Part shown: piece by piece, positions 7,228-16,053 of the stretch
Numbering within the stretch: the stretch's first letter is position 1
Layout: every line of letters begins with the position of its first letter
NCBI GenBank assembly: GCA_900770265.1
Contig: CAAGJR010000028.1
Coordinates: forward strand, 1-28,121
Length of the DNA: 28,121 nt
Origin: an uncultured Acidaminococcus sp.
Lineage (GTDB): Bacteria; Bacillota; Negativicutes; Acidaminococcales; Acidaminococcaceae
Direction: 5' to 3'
Made by a program: the position numbers and the translations under genes
Notes under the pieces: generated by a model
The model's database searches: none
What the model saw: only the letters and a program-made list of their open reading frames with translations
What the model was told of the DNA's origin: nothing

Positions 7228-7267
7228 GCCGGCTGGGGAATCTTTTTCCCCGGGGGCCGGCTTTTTT
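7228..7267 (+). terminator. Intrinsic terminator between yebC and ruvC
   Basis: GCCGGC (7228-7233) pairs with GCCGGC (7256-7261), and GGGGAA (7235-7240) pairs with TTCCCC (7246-7251), with an internal bulge. Six T residues follow (7262-7267). It ends only 23 bases before the ruvC start, and I see no promoter in that gap. Confidence 0.8.
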
Positions 7268-7290
7268 AACCATGAGAGAGGGGACTGACC

Positions 7291-7788
7291 ATGCTGGCAT
7301 TGGGAATCGACCCGGGTACGGCAATCTGCGGCTACGGACTGGTGCGCCTGGAACGGAGCCGGCTGATTCCCGTCCATTACGGGGCGGTCTTTACAGATAA
7401 GGACATGCTGCCCGAGCTGCGGCTGAAGAAAATCTACGAGGAACTGACGGCGCTCATCGCGGAATACAAACCGGATTTCATGAGCGTGGAAAAGCTGTTC
7501 TTCAACCGGAACGTGACCACGGCCATCGCCGTGGGCGAAGCCCGGGGCATCATTTTACTGACGGCGGCCAATGCGGGCCTGCCGGTCTACGGCTATACGC
7601 CCATCCAGGTGAAACAGGCCATCACCGGCACCGGGCGCGCGGACAAGAACCAGGTGACCTATATGGTGCAGAAGCTGCTCCATATCCAGGAAAAACCCAA
7701 ACCGGACGATGTGGCCGACGCCCTGGCCATCGGCATTACAGGGCTGAACTTTATCCGGGAACAGGAACTGCGGGAGAGAATGCGATGA
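7291..7788 (+). CDS. ruvC: Holliday junction resolvase RuvC
   Basis: A 165-residue endonuclease that cuts four-way DNA junctions at the end of homologous recombination. The acidic catalytic residues are visible: Asp7 (GIDPGT), Glu67 (SVEKLFF), Asp140 and Asp143 (PDDVADALA). Length is normal. The ATG at 7291 follows GAGAGGGG. It overlaps ruvA by four bases (ATGA, 7785-7788), so the three ruv products are likely translated in step. Confidence 0.97.
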   Translation: MLALGIDPGTAICGYGLVRLERSRLIPVHYGAVFTDKDMLPELRLKKIYEELTALIAEYKPDFMSVEKLFFNRNVTTAIAVGEARGIILLTAANAGLPVYGYTPIQVKQAITGTGRADKNQVTYMVQKLLHIQEKPKPDDVADALAIGITGLNFIREQELRERMR

Positions 7789-8402
7789 TCGGATTCATTA
7801 CCGGCCGGATCGACCATATCGGCACGAATTTCGTGCTGGTGGACACCAATGGGGTGGGGTACCGGATCTTCATGAACACCGGTGACCTGGCCCGGCTGCA
7901 GGTGGACCAGAAGGTGAAAATCTATACGTATCTGTCGGTGCGGGAGGACGCCCTGCAGCTGTTCGGCTTCCTTTCCTACGATGCCTACAGCCTGTTCACC
8001 CAGCTGATCTCGGTGAGCGGCATCGGGCCCAAGATGGCCCAGGGCATTTTGTCGGCGTCCAAGGTGGACAGCTTCTACCTGGCGGTGAAGAACCGGGATG
8101 TGAAGTTTTTGACCAAACTGCCGGGCATCGGCAAGAAGACGGCGGAACGGCTGCTGCTGGAACTGAAGGACATGGTCATGCCGGACGACCTCCAGGACGA
8201 GGACGGGAACACGGTTTCCTTTGACGACAACGACCTGGACGACGACACCACGCCCCTGGGGGCGGTGGCCGAAGGGCTGGCTTCCCTGGGCTTCAGCCGG
8301 GACGAGATCGACGCCGCCCTGAAACATCTGAAGGTGAAACCGGACAGCACTGTGGAGCAGCTTCTGGACGAAGCGCTGAAACTGATGTATCGGAGGGGTT
8401 AA
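7785..8402 (+). CDS. ruvA: Holliday junction DNA helicase subunit RuvA
   Basis: A 205-residue junction-binding protein that loads RuvB and holds the junction open for branch migration. The N-terminal OB-fold begins MIGFITGRIDHI. Helix-hairpin-helix motifs follow at about residues 73-84 (SVSGIGPKMAQ) and 108-120 (LPGIGKKTAERL). An acidic linker (about 128-155) leads to the C-terminal RuvB-binding domain, which contains LGFSRDEIDAAL. Its start overlaps the ruvC stop, and its stop is immediately followed by the ruvB ATG. Confidence 0.97.
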   Translation: MIGFITGRIDHIGTNFVLVDTNGVGYRIFMNTGDLARLQVDQKVKIYTYLSVREDALQLFGFLSYDAYSLFTQLISVSGIGPKMAQGILSASKVDSFYLAVKNRDVKFLTKLPGIGKKTAERLLLELKDMVMPDDLQDEDGNTVSFDDNDLDDDTTPLGAVAEGLASLGFSRDEIDAALKHLKVKPDSTVEQLLDEALKLMYRRG

Positions 8403-9416
8403 ATGGAAGATACCAATCGTGTGATCGCCGGGCCGGAGCAGGCCCAGGACGGCTGGCAGTACAGCCTGCGCCCCCGGCGGCTGGCGGAATACATCGGCCA
8501 GAGCAAAGTGAAAAAGAATATGGAGGTGTTCATCCAGGCCGCCCTGAAACGGAAAGAGGCCCTGGACCACGTCCTGTTATACGGACCTCCCGGCCTGGGC
8601 AAGACCACCCTGGCCAACATCATCGCCAACGAACTGAACGTGAACATCCGGATCACCAGCGGTCCGGCCCTGGAGCGGCAGGGGGACCTGGCGGCCATCC
8701 TGACGAACCTGAGCGACAGCGACGTGCTGTTCATCGACGAAATCCACCGGCTGCCCAAGACCGTGGAGGAAATCCTCTATTCGGCCATGGAAGACTATGC
8801 CCTGGACATCATTATCGGCAAGGGTCCGGCAGCCCGCAGTGTGCGGCTGGACCTGCCCCGGTTCACGCTCATCGGCGCCACCACCCGCATGGGGTCCATT
8901 GCGGCGCCGCTGCGGGACCGGTTCGGCGTCATCTGCCACCTGGAATTCTATACGCCGGAAGAGCTGCAGATCATCGTGCAGCGGGCGGCGGAAATCCTGA
9001 AGGTGGCCATCGAGCCGGAAGGGGCCTACGAGATCGGGCGCCGCAGCCGGGGTACGCCCCGGGTGGCCAACCGGCTGCTGAAGCGGGTGCGGGACTTCGC
9101 CGAAGTGGCGGGGTATGACACCATCACCCGGGACGTGTGCCGCCGGGCCATGGAACGGCTGGAAATCGACGACCTGGGCCTGGACCAGAACGACCGGCGC
9201 CTGCTGAAGAAGCTGGTGAAGGACTTCGGGGGACGGCCCGTGGGGGTGGATACCCTGGCGGCGTCCCTGAACGAAGAGTCGGAGACCCTGGAAGACGTGT
9301 ACGAACCCTATCTGATGCAGCTGGGCATGCTCCAGCGGACTCCGAAGGGGCGGCAGGCTACGATGGCGGCCTACCGGTACCTGGGGGTGCCCTATCCGGA
9401 GGATAACGGAAAATGA
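8403..9416 (+). CDS. ruvB: Holliday junction branch-migration ATPase RuvB
   Basis: A 337-residue AAA+ motor that forms hexameric rings on DNA and drives branch migration with RuvA. Walker A is GPPGLGKTT (61-69), Walker B is LFIDEIH (109-115), sensor 1 is in GATTRMGS and the arginine finger is in LRDRFGV. The C-terminal winged-helix domain runs from about residue 255. The ATG directly abuts the ruvA stop codon, and the 3' end overlaps the next gene by four bases. Confidence 0.98.
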   Translation: MEDTNRVIAGPEQAQDGWQYSLRPRRLAEYIGQSKVKKNMEVFIQAALKRKEALDHVLLYGPPGLGKTTLANIIANELNVNIRITSGPALERQGDLAAILTNLSDSDVLFIDEIHRLPKTVEEILYSAMEDYALDIIIGKGPAARSVRLDLPRFTLIGATTRMGSIAAPLRDRFGVICHLEFYTPEELQIIVQRAAEILKVAIEPEGAYEIGRRSRGTPRVANRLLKRVRDFAEVAGYDTITRDVCRRAMERLEIDDLGLDQNDRRLLKKLVKDFGGRPVGVDTLAASLNEESETLEDVYEPYLMQLGMLQRTPKGRQATMAAYRYLGVPYPEDNGK

Positions 9417-10726
9417 AGAAGCGGCTGGCGTTTTTCCTGTGTGTACTGGTGCTGCTGGTGCACAGCATCGCCCTGGCGGACTATGACGGCCCGAAACTGC
9501 GGGTGGGCCTGGCCGTGGACCAGTTCTCGGCCCAGGTGAGTTCCGCCGGCAAGCTCAGGGTGGTGGACGGCAGCGGCCGCACCACGGTGCTGGCCCCGGG
9601 CAGCCACTATGTGAGCGTGAAGCAGGGCAGCCTGTATGCGGACCAGAAGAAACTGGCGGGCAGCACGGCGTCGCTGTTGGCCGCGGACCCGAAGAACCCG
9701 GTGCTGGTGAACCAGAAGAAGTACCGGGGGGCCCTGACGGTGCTGCTGAACAGCGGAAAGAAGAACCTGAACGTGGTGAACACCCTGCCGGTGGAGCAGT
9801 ACCTGTACGGGGTGGTGGCAAAGGAGGTCCTGCCCCTGTGGCCGGACGAAGCCATCAAGGCCCAGGCCGTGGCGGCCCGTTCCTTCGCCTTATATTCCAT
9901 CGACAACCCCAAGTATGCCAACTTCGACATCCGGGCCAATGAAATGGGCCAGGTGTACGGGGGCATCCTGGCAGAGAACGCCAACACCACGAAGCTGGTG
10001 GATGCCACGAGAGGCATGGCGGCCCTGTACGACGGAGCACCCATCCAGGCAGTGTTCCACAGCAGCGGCGGGGGCTATACGGAAGCGGCCAGTGCCGTGT
10101 GGGGGAAGGACATCCCCTACCTGCAGGCCGTGAAGGATTACGACCAGGATTCGCCCCGCTACGCCTGGACGAAGAGCCTGACCAAGGTACAGCTGACCCG
10201 GCTCTTGAGCCAGGGCGGCTACGACCTGGGTGACCTGCAGGGCATCCGGCTTTCGGCCCGCACGCCGGCTCCCATGGCCTATACCCCGGACCGGGGCGTT
10301 TCGGGCCGGGTGAAGCGGCTGACGTTCGTGGGGTCCAAAAAGAGTGTGACCCTGACGGGCAGCCAGGTGCGGAGCCTGCTGGCCCTGGACAGCACCCTGT
10401 TCGATGTGAGCATCGGGCTGGAACGGCCGAAGGAACTGGACGTGACCATTACGAACGGTTACGGCTACCCGGTGGGCAAGAAGACCATCCCCATCAACGA
10501 AAAGGGCGGCACGGACTCTGCGTCCGTGGGTGACCTGCACCTGTTCACCGGCGTGGACGGAGAAAAGGTGACGTTCACCGGCAACGGCTGGGGCCACGGC
10601 GTGGGGCTCAGTCAGTGGGGCGCCCGGGGCCTGGCCCTCAGCAAGGCGGCCAAAGGCAAACGCGACTATTATAAGACCATCCTGGCCCATTACTACCAGG
10701 GTGTGAAAATCAAACAGGTATATTAG
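9413..10726 (+). CDS. SpoIID/LytB-domain protein, probable lytic transglycosylase
   Basis: A 437-residue exported protein. A signal peptide covers about residues 1-22 (basic MKKR, hydrophobic core, SIALA). The SpoIID domain carries the conserved run AKEVLPLWPDEAIKAQAVAA, in which Glu138 aligns with the catalytic glutamate of SpoIID. A C-terminal GNGWGHGVGLSQWGARGLA is the family signature. Family members cut denuded peptidoglycan glycan strands. In spore formers SpoIID acts in engulfment; here the gene is locked into a DNA repair and tRNA-modification row (ATGA overlap with ruvB), and no other sporulation gene is visible. A wall-remodelling role in growth is an inference. Confidence 0.88.
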   Translation: MKKRLAFFLCVLVLLVHSIALADYDGPKLRVGLAVDQFSAQVSSAGKLRVVDGSGRTTVLAPGSHYVSVKQGSLYADQKKLAGSTASLLAADPKNPVLVNQKKYRGALTVLLNSGKKNLNVVNTLPVEQYLYGVVAKEVLPLWPDEAIKAQAVAARSFALYSIDNPKYANFDIRANEMGQVYGGILAENANTTKLVDATRGMAALYDGAPIQAVFHSSGGGYTEAASAVWGKDIPYLQAVKDYDQDSPRYAWTKSLTKVQLTRLLSQGGYDLGDLQGIRLSARTPAPMAYTPDRGVSGRVKRLTFVGSKKSVTLTGSQVRSLLALDSTLFDVSIGLERPKELDVTITNGYGYPVGKKTIPINEKGGTDSASVGDLHLFTGVDGEKVTFTGNGWGHGVGLSQWGARGLALSKAAKGKRDYYKTILAHYYQGVKIKQVY

Positions 10727-10740
10727 AGGAGTCAAGAAAC

Positions 10741-11757
10741 ATGGATGTAACGGATTTTGATTATGATCTGCCCAAAGAGCTGATCGCCCAGACACCGGTG
10801 GAACCCCGGGATTCTTCCCGGCTGCTGGTCATGGACAAGAACACCGGGGAACTGGAGCACCGGCATTTCTACAACCTGCCGGAATACCTGAAACCCGGCG
10901 ATGTGCTGGTGTTCAACGACACCCGGGTGATCCCGGCCCGTCTGCACGGGTTCAAGACCACCGGGGCCCACGTGGAAGTGTTCCTGCTGACCCGGAAGAA
11001 CGCCACGGACTGGGAAGTGCTGGTGAAACCGGGCAAGAAGCTGCAGAAGGGCGCCCAGATCAAGTTCAGCGATGAACTGAGCTGCGAGATCCTGGACACC
11101 ACGGATTTCGGGGGCCGGATCGCCCGGTTCCACTACGACGGCATCTTCGAGGAAATCTTGGACCGGCTGGGTGAAACGCCGCTGCCGCCCTATATCCACG
11201 AAAAGCTGAAGGACAAGGAACGGTACCAGACGGTGTACAACCGGGAACGGGGCAGCGCTGCCGCCCCCACGGCCGGCCTGCACTTCACGAAGGAACTGCT
11301 GAAGAAAATCAAGGACATGGGCGTGGAGGAAGTGTTCGTGACCCTGCACGTGGGCCTGGGCACGTTCCGGCCGGTGAATGAAAGCAAGGTGGAAGACCAC
11401 AAGATGCACCGGGAATTCTACACCGTGTCCCAGGAAGCCGCGGACGCCATCAACAAGGCCAAGCGGGAAGGGCGGCGGATCATCGCCGTGGGCACCACCA
11501 GTGTGCGGACCCTGGAGAGCGCCGGGGCCAGCGGCGTCATGAAAGCCGGTGGCAACTGGACGGAGATCTTCATCTACCCGGGCTATCAGTTCAAGTTCGT
11601 GGATGCCCTGGTGACGAACTTCCATCTGCCCCAGAGCACGCTGGTCATGCTGGTCTCCGCCCTGTCCAGCCGGGAGAACATCCTCCACGCCTACAAGGTG
11701 GCTGTGGAGAACAAGTACCGGTTCTTCAGTTTCGGCGACGCCATGTTCATCCATTGA
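10741..11757 (+). CDS. queA: tRNA preQ1(34) ribosyltransferase-isomerase QueA
   Basis: A 338-residue enzyme that transfers and isomerises the ribosyl group of S-adenosylmethionine onto preQ1 at tRNA position 34, giving epoxyqueuosine. The family N-terminus (DFDYDLPKELIAQTP), the motif VFNDTRVIPARL, AAPTAGLHFT and the C-terminal LVTNFHLPQSTL are all present. It starts at ATG 10741 after GAGGAG, 14 bases past the upstream gene. It is paired with tgt, which inserts preQ1 into tRNA one step earlier. Confidence 0.97.
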   Translation: MDVTDFDYDLPKELIAQTPVEPRDSSRLLVMDKNTGELEHRHFYNLPEYLKPGDVLVFNDTRVIPARLHGFKTTGAHVEVFLLTRKNATDWEVLVKPGKKLQKGAQIKFSDELSCEILDTTDFGGRIARFHYDGIFEEILDRLGETPLPPYIHEKLKDKERYQTVYNRERGSAAAPTAGLHFTKELLKKIKDMGVEEVFVTLHVGLGTFRPVNESKVEDHKMHREFYTVSQEAADAINKAKREGRRIIAVGTTSVRTLESAGASGVMKAGGNWTEIFIYPGYQFKFVDALVTNFHLPQSTLVMLVSALSSRENILHAYKVAVENKYRFFSFGDAMFIH

Positions 11758-11777
11758 TTCCATAAAGAGGAGAGGTT

Positions 11778-12899
11778 ATGCAATCGGTCTATTTCGAACT
11801 CATCAAGGAAGATCCCCGGAGCGGGGCGCGGCTGGGCAAGCTGCACACCCCCCACGGGACCTTCGACACCCCCATGTTCATGCCGGTGGGCACCCAGGCC
11901 ACGGTGAAGACCCTGACCCCGGAGGAACTGTATGACATGCATTCCCAGGTGATATTGTCCAACACGTATCACCTGTTCCTGCGGCCGGGTACGGAGCTGA
12001 TCCGCAAGGCCGGCGGCCTGCACAAGTTCATGAACTACAAGCGGGGCATGCTCACCGACAGCGGCGGCTTCCAGGTGTTCAGCCTGGGCGAGATGCGCAA
12101 GATCACCGAGGAGGGAGTCATGTTCCGGTCCCATCTGGACGGCTCGAAACAGTTCCTGAACCCGGAAGTGGCCACGAAGGCCCAGGAGGACCTGGGCGCG
12201 GACATCATCATGGCCTTTGACGAATGCATCCCGTATCCGGCGGACCACGCCTATGCCAAGCAGTCCACGGAACGGACCACCCGCTGGGCCAAGCGGTGCC
12301 TGGAGGCCAAGACCCGGGAAGACCAGGGCCTGTTCGGCATCATCCAGGGGGGCATGTACCCCGACCTGCGGGAATACAGCGCCAAGAGCATCACGGATAT
12401 GGATTTCGCCGGGTTCGCCATCGGCGGCCTGTCCGTAGGGGAACCACATCCCCTGATGTACGACATCCTGGACAAGACCACCCGGCACATGCCCAAGGAC
12501 AAGGCCCGCTACCTGATGGGTGTGGGCACGCCCGACTGCCTGGTGGAAGGGGTGAACCTGGGCGTGGACATGTTCGACTGCGTGTATCCCACCCGGGTGG
12601 CCCGGAACGGCACGGCCATGATCCCCACAGGACGGCTGGTGGTGCGCAACGCCCAGTACGCCGAAGACTGGCGCCCCATCGATGAGCACTGCGACTGCTA
12701 TACCTGCCGCCATTTCAGCCGGGCCTACATCCGCCATCTGTTCAAGGCGGAGGAGATCCTGGCCCTGCGGCTGTTATCTATACATAATCTCCATTTTCTG
12801 TTAAAATTTGCAGAGGATATGAGAAATGCCATCGCTAACGATACGTTCCCTGAATTCCGGGAATCGTTCTTAGCCAACTACGAGACAAACAGGAGGTAA
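11778..12899 (+). CDS. tgt: tRNA-guanine transglycosylase
   Basis: A 373-residue enzyme that swaps guanine 34 of tRNAs for Asp, Asn, His and Tyr with preQ1. The general base Asp94 (MLTDSGGFQVFS) and the nucleophile Asp267 (VDMFDCVYPTR) are visible. The zinc site is Cys305, Cys307, Cys310 (CDCYTC) and His336. The substrate loop GGLSVGEP is at 217-224. The ATG at 11778 follows GAGGAGAGG. The stretch coding for residues about 332-350 is AT-rich with rare codons (TTA twice, ATA, AGA) unlike the rest of the gene and may hold a promoter. The stop overlaps the yajC ribosome site. Confidence 0.97.
   Translation: MQSVYFELIKEDPRSGARLGKLHTPHGTFDTPMFMPVGTQATVKTLTPEELYDMHSQVILSNTYHLFLRPGTELIRKAGGLHKFMNYKRGMLTDSGGFQVFSLGEMRKITEEGVMFRSHLDGSKQFLNPEVATKAQEDLGADIIMAFDECIPYPADHAYAKQSTERTTRWAKRCLEAKTREDQGLFGIIQGGMYPDLREYSAKSITDMDFAGFAIGGLSVGEPHPLMYDILDKTTRHMPKDKARYLMGVGTPDCLVEGVNLGVDMFDCVYPTRVARNGTAMIPTGRLVVRNAQYAEDWRPIDEHCDCYTCRHFSRAYIRHLFKAEEILALRLLSIHNLHFLLKFAEDMRNAIANDTFPEFRESFLANYETNRR
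12779..12807 (+). promoter_or_regulatory. Candidate internal promoter within tgt for yajC-secDF
   Basis: TATACA (12779-12784), a 17-bp spacer and TAAAAT (12802-12807) lie inside an AT-rich island in an otherwise GC-rich gene. The codons used here (TTA, ATA, TTT, AAA) are rare in the surrounding genes, as if the DNA sequence itself were constrained. Transcription would start about 90 bases before yajC. Confidence 0.4.
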
Positions 12900-12905
12900 T
12901 TGCAG

Positions 12906-13331
12906 ATGGAAAACTTGCTTCAAATGGCCTGGCCCTTTATCCTGATGGGTGTGATCTTCTATGTGATGATCTACCGTCCCCAGAAACGGGATCAGAAGAA
13001 ACGCAGCGAAATGCTGGATTCCCTGAAGATCGGGACGAACATCGTGACCATCGGCGGCATCTACGGCACCATCACGAAGGTGCAGGAAGACCGGATCCGC
13101 ATCAAAGTGGCGAAAGGGGTGGAAATCCACATCCGCAAGAGCGCTGTGGGCGGCGTTGTGACCACGGCCTTCGACCATGGCAGCACGAAACCGGCCGAAA
13201 AGAAGGAAGATAAGAAAGAAGCGGTGAAGGAAGCCGTGAAGGCAGAACCGGAACAGCCGGCAGAAGCACCCAAGGCGGAAGCCCCTGCTGAAGAAGCGAA
13301 ACCCGAAGAAGGGACCGGGGAAGAAAAATAA
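12906..13331 (+). CDS. yajC: Preprotein translocase accessory subunit YajC
   Basis: A 141-residue protein of the SecDF-YajC complex that aids Sec-dependent export. One N-terminal membrane helix (about residues 6-22) is followed by the family motif YRPQKRDQKKR and a compact domain (SLKIGTNIVTIGGIYGTI). The last 45-50 residues are a low-complexity tail of Lys, Glu, Ala and Pro, longer than in E. coli YajC. I prefer the ATG at 12906: the AGGAGG site (12891-12896) lies nine bases before it, whereas the TTG at 12900 would be only three away. It precedes secD and secF, with one folate gene between. Confidence 0.93.
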   Translation: MENLLQMAWPFILMGVIFYVMIYRPQKRDQKKRSEMLDSLKIGTNIVTIGGIYGTITKVQEDRIRIKVAKGVEIHIRKSAVGGVVTTAFDHGSTKPAEKKEDKKEAVKEAVKAEPEQPAEAPKAEAPAEEAKPEEGTGEEK

Positions 13332-13906
13332 TGGACAAGAAAGCGGTCCGGCTGGAGATCAAGGAACGCATCAAGCGCCTGAACCAGCGGGAAATCCATA
13401 AATTCAACCGGGAGATCAACAGCCACATCGTGAACAGCCGGCTGTTCCTGGAAGGGAAGGTCATCATGGGCTACCTGGGCGAACCCGGGGAAGTGAACAT
13501 CGACCAGTCCCTCCAGACGGCCCTGAACATGGGCAAGACCGTCTGCGTGCCCCAGATCCTGGAAGGACCGGGGGAGATGCAGGCGGCCCGGCTGGTGACC
13601 CTGAAGAAGCTGGGACGGGACCGGTTCGGCATCCGGACGCCCCAGGAACCTGTGGAAGTGGTGGCACCGGAGGACATCGACCTGGTGCTGACTCCGGGGC
13701 TGGGCTTTACGGCGGCCGGTGAACGGCTGGGCCGGGGCGCCGGCTACTATGACCGCTTCCTGCCACGGTGCACCAAAGCGGTTCCCATGGCAATCGGGTA
13801 TGAGGTGCAGGTGCAGAAAGAACTGCCCACCAATGCCCACGACGCAAAAGTCCGTTACTTGTGTACCGAAAAAGGCTTGCGGGTATGCAAGACCAACGGA
13901 AAATGA
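13331..13906 (+). CDS. 5-formyltetrahydrofolate cyclo-ligase family protein
   Basis: A 191-residue enzyme predicted to convert 5-formyl-THF to 5,10-methenyl-THF with ATP, returning a stored folate to the active pool. The C-terminal ATP and substrate motif is clear: PGLGF (122-126), GERLGRGAGYYDRFL (130-144). The N-terminus is rich in basic residues, as is common in the family. Its ATG shares one base with the yajC stop codon (TAATG). Its position between yajC and secD is odd for function but fits a packed operon. The name ygfA/yqgN is used elsewhere. Confidence 0.92.
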   Translation: MDKKAVRLEIKERIKRLNQREIHKFNREINSHIVNSRLFLEGKVIMGYLGEPGEVNIDQSLQTALNMGKTVCVPQILEGPGEMQAARLVTLKKLGRDRFGIRTPQEPVEVVAPEDIDLVLTPGLGFTAAGERLGRGAGYYDRFLPRCTKAVPMAIGYEVQVQKELPTNAHDAKVRYLCTEKGLRVCKTNGK

Positions 13907-13918
13907 GGAGGAATCATT

Positions 13919-15166
13919 TTGGAGGCTAAAAATCGGGTCAAGCTGCTGGTTTCAGTGCTGGCCATCATCATTGCGTTTGCCGTATTCATCAAGCCTCTGG
14001 CCAGTACGGTAAAACAGGGCCTGGACCTGCAGGGTGGTACCCATGTGGTGCTGCAGGCACAGCCCACGGAAGAAGCCAAGGTGGATGACGATGCCATCAA
14101 TCGGTCCATCCAGATCATCGAACGCCGGGTCAACGAACTGGGCCTGACGGAACCGGTGATCCAGCGCCAGGGCAAGGATAAGATCATCGTGGAACTGCCG
14201 GGTGTCAAGGATCCGGAAAAGGCCATTGCCATGCTGGGCAAGACGGCCATGCTGGAATTCAAGGACATGGACGGCAACACCGGCCTGACCGGTAAGGACC
14301 TGCAGGATTCCAAGGCCAGTGCCGACCAGAGCGGCAACCCTGTGGTCACCCTGAAATTCAACGAAGAAGGGGCGAAGAAATTCGCCGACATGACCGCCCG
14401 GAACGTGGGCAAGCAGATCGCCATCCTGCTGGACGGCCAGGTGCTGACCGCTCCCCGGGTGAATGAACCCATCACCGGCGGCAACGCCCAGATCACCGGC
14501 TCCAAGGATGCCAAGGAAGCCGAACATCTGGCCATCCTGCTGCGCAGCGGCTCCCTGCCTGTGAAACTGGAAGTGGTGGAAAACCGGACCGTGGGACCCA
14601 CCCTGGGCCAGGATGCCAAGGACGCCAGCGTGAAGGCTTTCGCCATCGGGCTGGCCGGCGTCTTCCTGTTCATGCTGCTGTACTACCGCCTGAGCGGGCT
14701 GGTGGCGGACATCGTGCTGCTGCTGTACACCCTGCTGCTTCTGGCGGTGATGAAGGGCCTGAACGCCACACTGACCCTGCCGGGCATCGCCGGCATCATC
14801 CTGTCCATCGGGATGGCCGTGGATGCCAACGTGCTGATCTTTGAACGGTTCAAGGAAGAAGTGAAGGCGGGCAAGACCCTGCGGGCCGCTGTAAGCTCCG
14901 GGTTCTCCCGGGCATTCACCACCATCCTGGACTCCAACGTGACCACCCTGATGGCGGCCGCGGTGCTGTTCTATCTGGGGACCGGCCCCATCAAAGGGTT
15001 CGCCGTGACCCTGGCCCTGGGCGTACTGATCAGTATGTTCACGGCCGTGACCGTAACGAAATTCATCCTGAGCGCCCTCATCGGCAGCCGGTTCTTCACG
15101 AACCCGGCCTGGTACGGCGTGCGGGGCCTGAACCAGAAAAAGGATAAAGAGGAGGCGGCACGATGA
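13919..15166 (+). CDS. secD: Protein translocase subunit SecD
   Basis: A 415-residue RND-type membrane protein that uses the proton-motive force to help pull exported proteins across the membrane. TM1 spans about residues 8-26, followed by the hallmark GLDLQGGTH. A periplasmic domain covers about 35-235, and five further helices occupy 240-400, including GIAGIILSIGMAVDANVLIFER. It starts with TTG at 13919, chosen because AGGAGG (13906-13911) lies seven bases upstream and the first helix begins at once. Length fits Firmicute SecD. The stop overlaps the secF start. Confidence 0.96.
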   Translation: MEAKNRVKLLVSVLAIIIAFAVFIKPLASTVKQGLDLQGGTHVVLQAQPTEEAKVDDDAINRSIQIIERRVNELGLTEPVIQRQGKDKIIVELPGVKDPEKAIAMLGKTAMLEFKDMDGNTGLTGKDLQDSKASADQSGNPVVTLKFNEEGAKKFADMTARNVGKQIAILLDGQVLTAPRVNEPITGGNAQITGSKDAKEAEHLAILLRSGSLPVKLEVVENRTVGPTLGQDAKDASVKAFAIGLAGVFLFMLLYYRLSGLVADIVLLLYTLLLLAVMKGLNATLTLPGIAGIILSIGMAVDANVLIFERFKEEVKAGKTLRAAVSSGFSRAFTTILDSNVTTLMAAAVLFYLGTGPIKGFAVTLALGVLISMFTAVTVTKFILSALIGSRFFTNPAWYGVRGLNQKKDKEEAAR

Positions 15167-16047
15167 AAAAGTTCTCCATTGTACAACATGCCAAGATCTT
15201 CTTTTCCATTACGGCCATTGTGCTGATCGTGGGGATCGTTTCCATGTTCACCCGGGGCTTCAACCTGGGTATCGACTTTACCGGCGGCAGCATCCTGGAT
15301 GTGAAGTTCGCCCAGCCGGTGACCGTATCCCAGGTGCGGAGCGTATTGACCAGCCATGACCTGGGTAACAGCATCATCCAGCTGGGCAGCAGTGACCAGC
15401 AGGTGGAAAGCAGTGAATCCGTGCTGATCCGCACCGGGCTGATTTCTGACAGCCAGCGGGTGGAAGTCATGAACGACATGACGGACAAGCTGGGCCAGAA
15501 TGAAGTGCTGCGGGTGGAAAACGTGGGCGCCACCGTGGGCAAGGACCTGGTGAAGAGCGCTGTGGGCGCTGTGGTCCTGAGCTGGGTGCTCATGATCATC
15601 TACATCACCATCCGGTTCGAGCTGCGGTTCGCCCTGGCGGCCATCGTGGCCCTGATCATCGACGTCATGGTGACCCTGACCTGGTTCTCGGTGCTGCACC
15701 TGGAAATCGACTCTTCCTTCGTGGCGGCGCTGCTGACCGTCGTGGGGTATTCCGTGAACGGCACCATCGTGGTGTTCGACCGGATCCGGGAGAATCTGCA
15801 TACCCACCGGCGTAACGAGAGCATGGGGGATCTGGTGGATGCCAGCATCTGGCAGACCATGACCCGGAGCGTGTACACCACGCTGACCACCCTGTTCGCC
15901 GTCGTGGCCATTTTCCTGTTCGGCGGGGAGACCATCCACAACTTCTCCTTTGCCATGCTGGTCGGCTTCTGCAGCGGGTTCTACACCTCCACCTTCCTGG
16001 CAGGCAGCATGTGGCTGTTCTTCCGGAAACATCTGGGGAGAAAGTAA
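15163..16047 (+). CDS. secF: Protein translocase subunit SecF
   Basis: A 294-residue partner of SecD. TM1 is at about 15-30, then the signature GIDFTGGSILDV. A short periplasmic domain leads to five C-terminal helices with TVVGYSVNGTIVVFDRIREN. secD and secF are separate genes here, not fused as in Bacillus. The ATG overlaps the secD stop (ATGA). It is the last gene before a strong terminator. Confidence 0.97.
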   Translation: MKKFSIVQHAKIFFSITAIVLIVGIVSMFTRGFNLGIDFTGGSILDVKFAQPVTVSQVRSVLTSHDLGNSIIQLGSSDQQVESSESVLIRTGLISDSQRVEVMNDMTDKLGQNEVLRVENVGATVGKDLVKSAVGAVVLSWVLMIIYITIRFELRFALAAIVALIIDVMVTLTWFSVLHLEIDSSFVAALLTVVGYSVNGTIVVFDRIRENLHTHRRNESMGDLVDASIWQTMTRSVYTTLTTLFAVVAIFLFGGETIHNFSFAMLVGFCSGFYTSTFLAGSMWLFFRKHLGRK

Positions 16048-16053
16048 GGAAAC

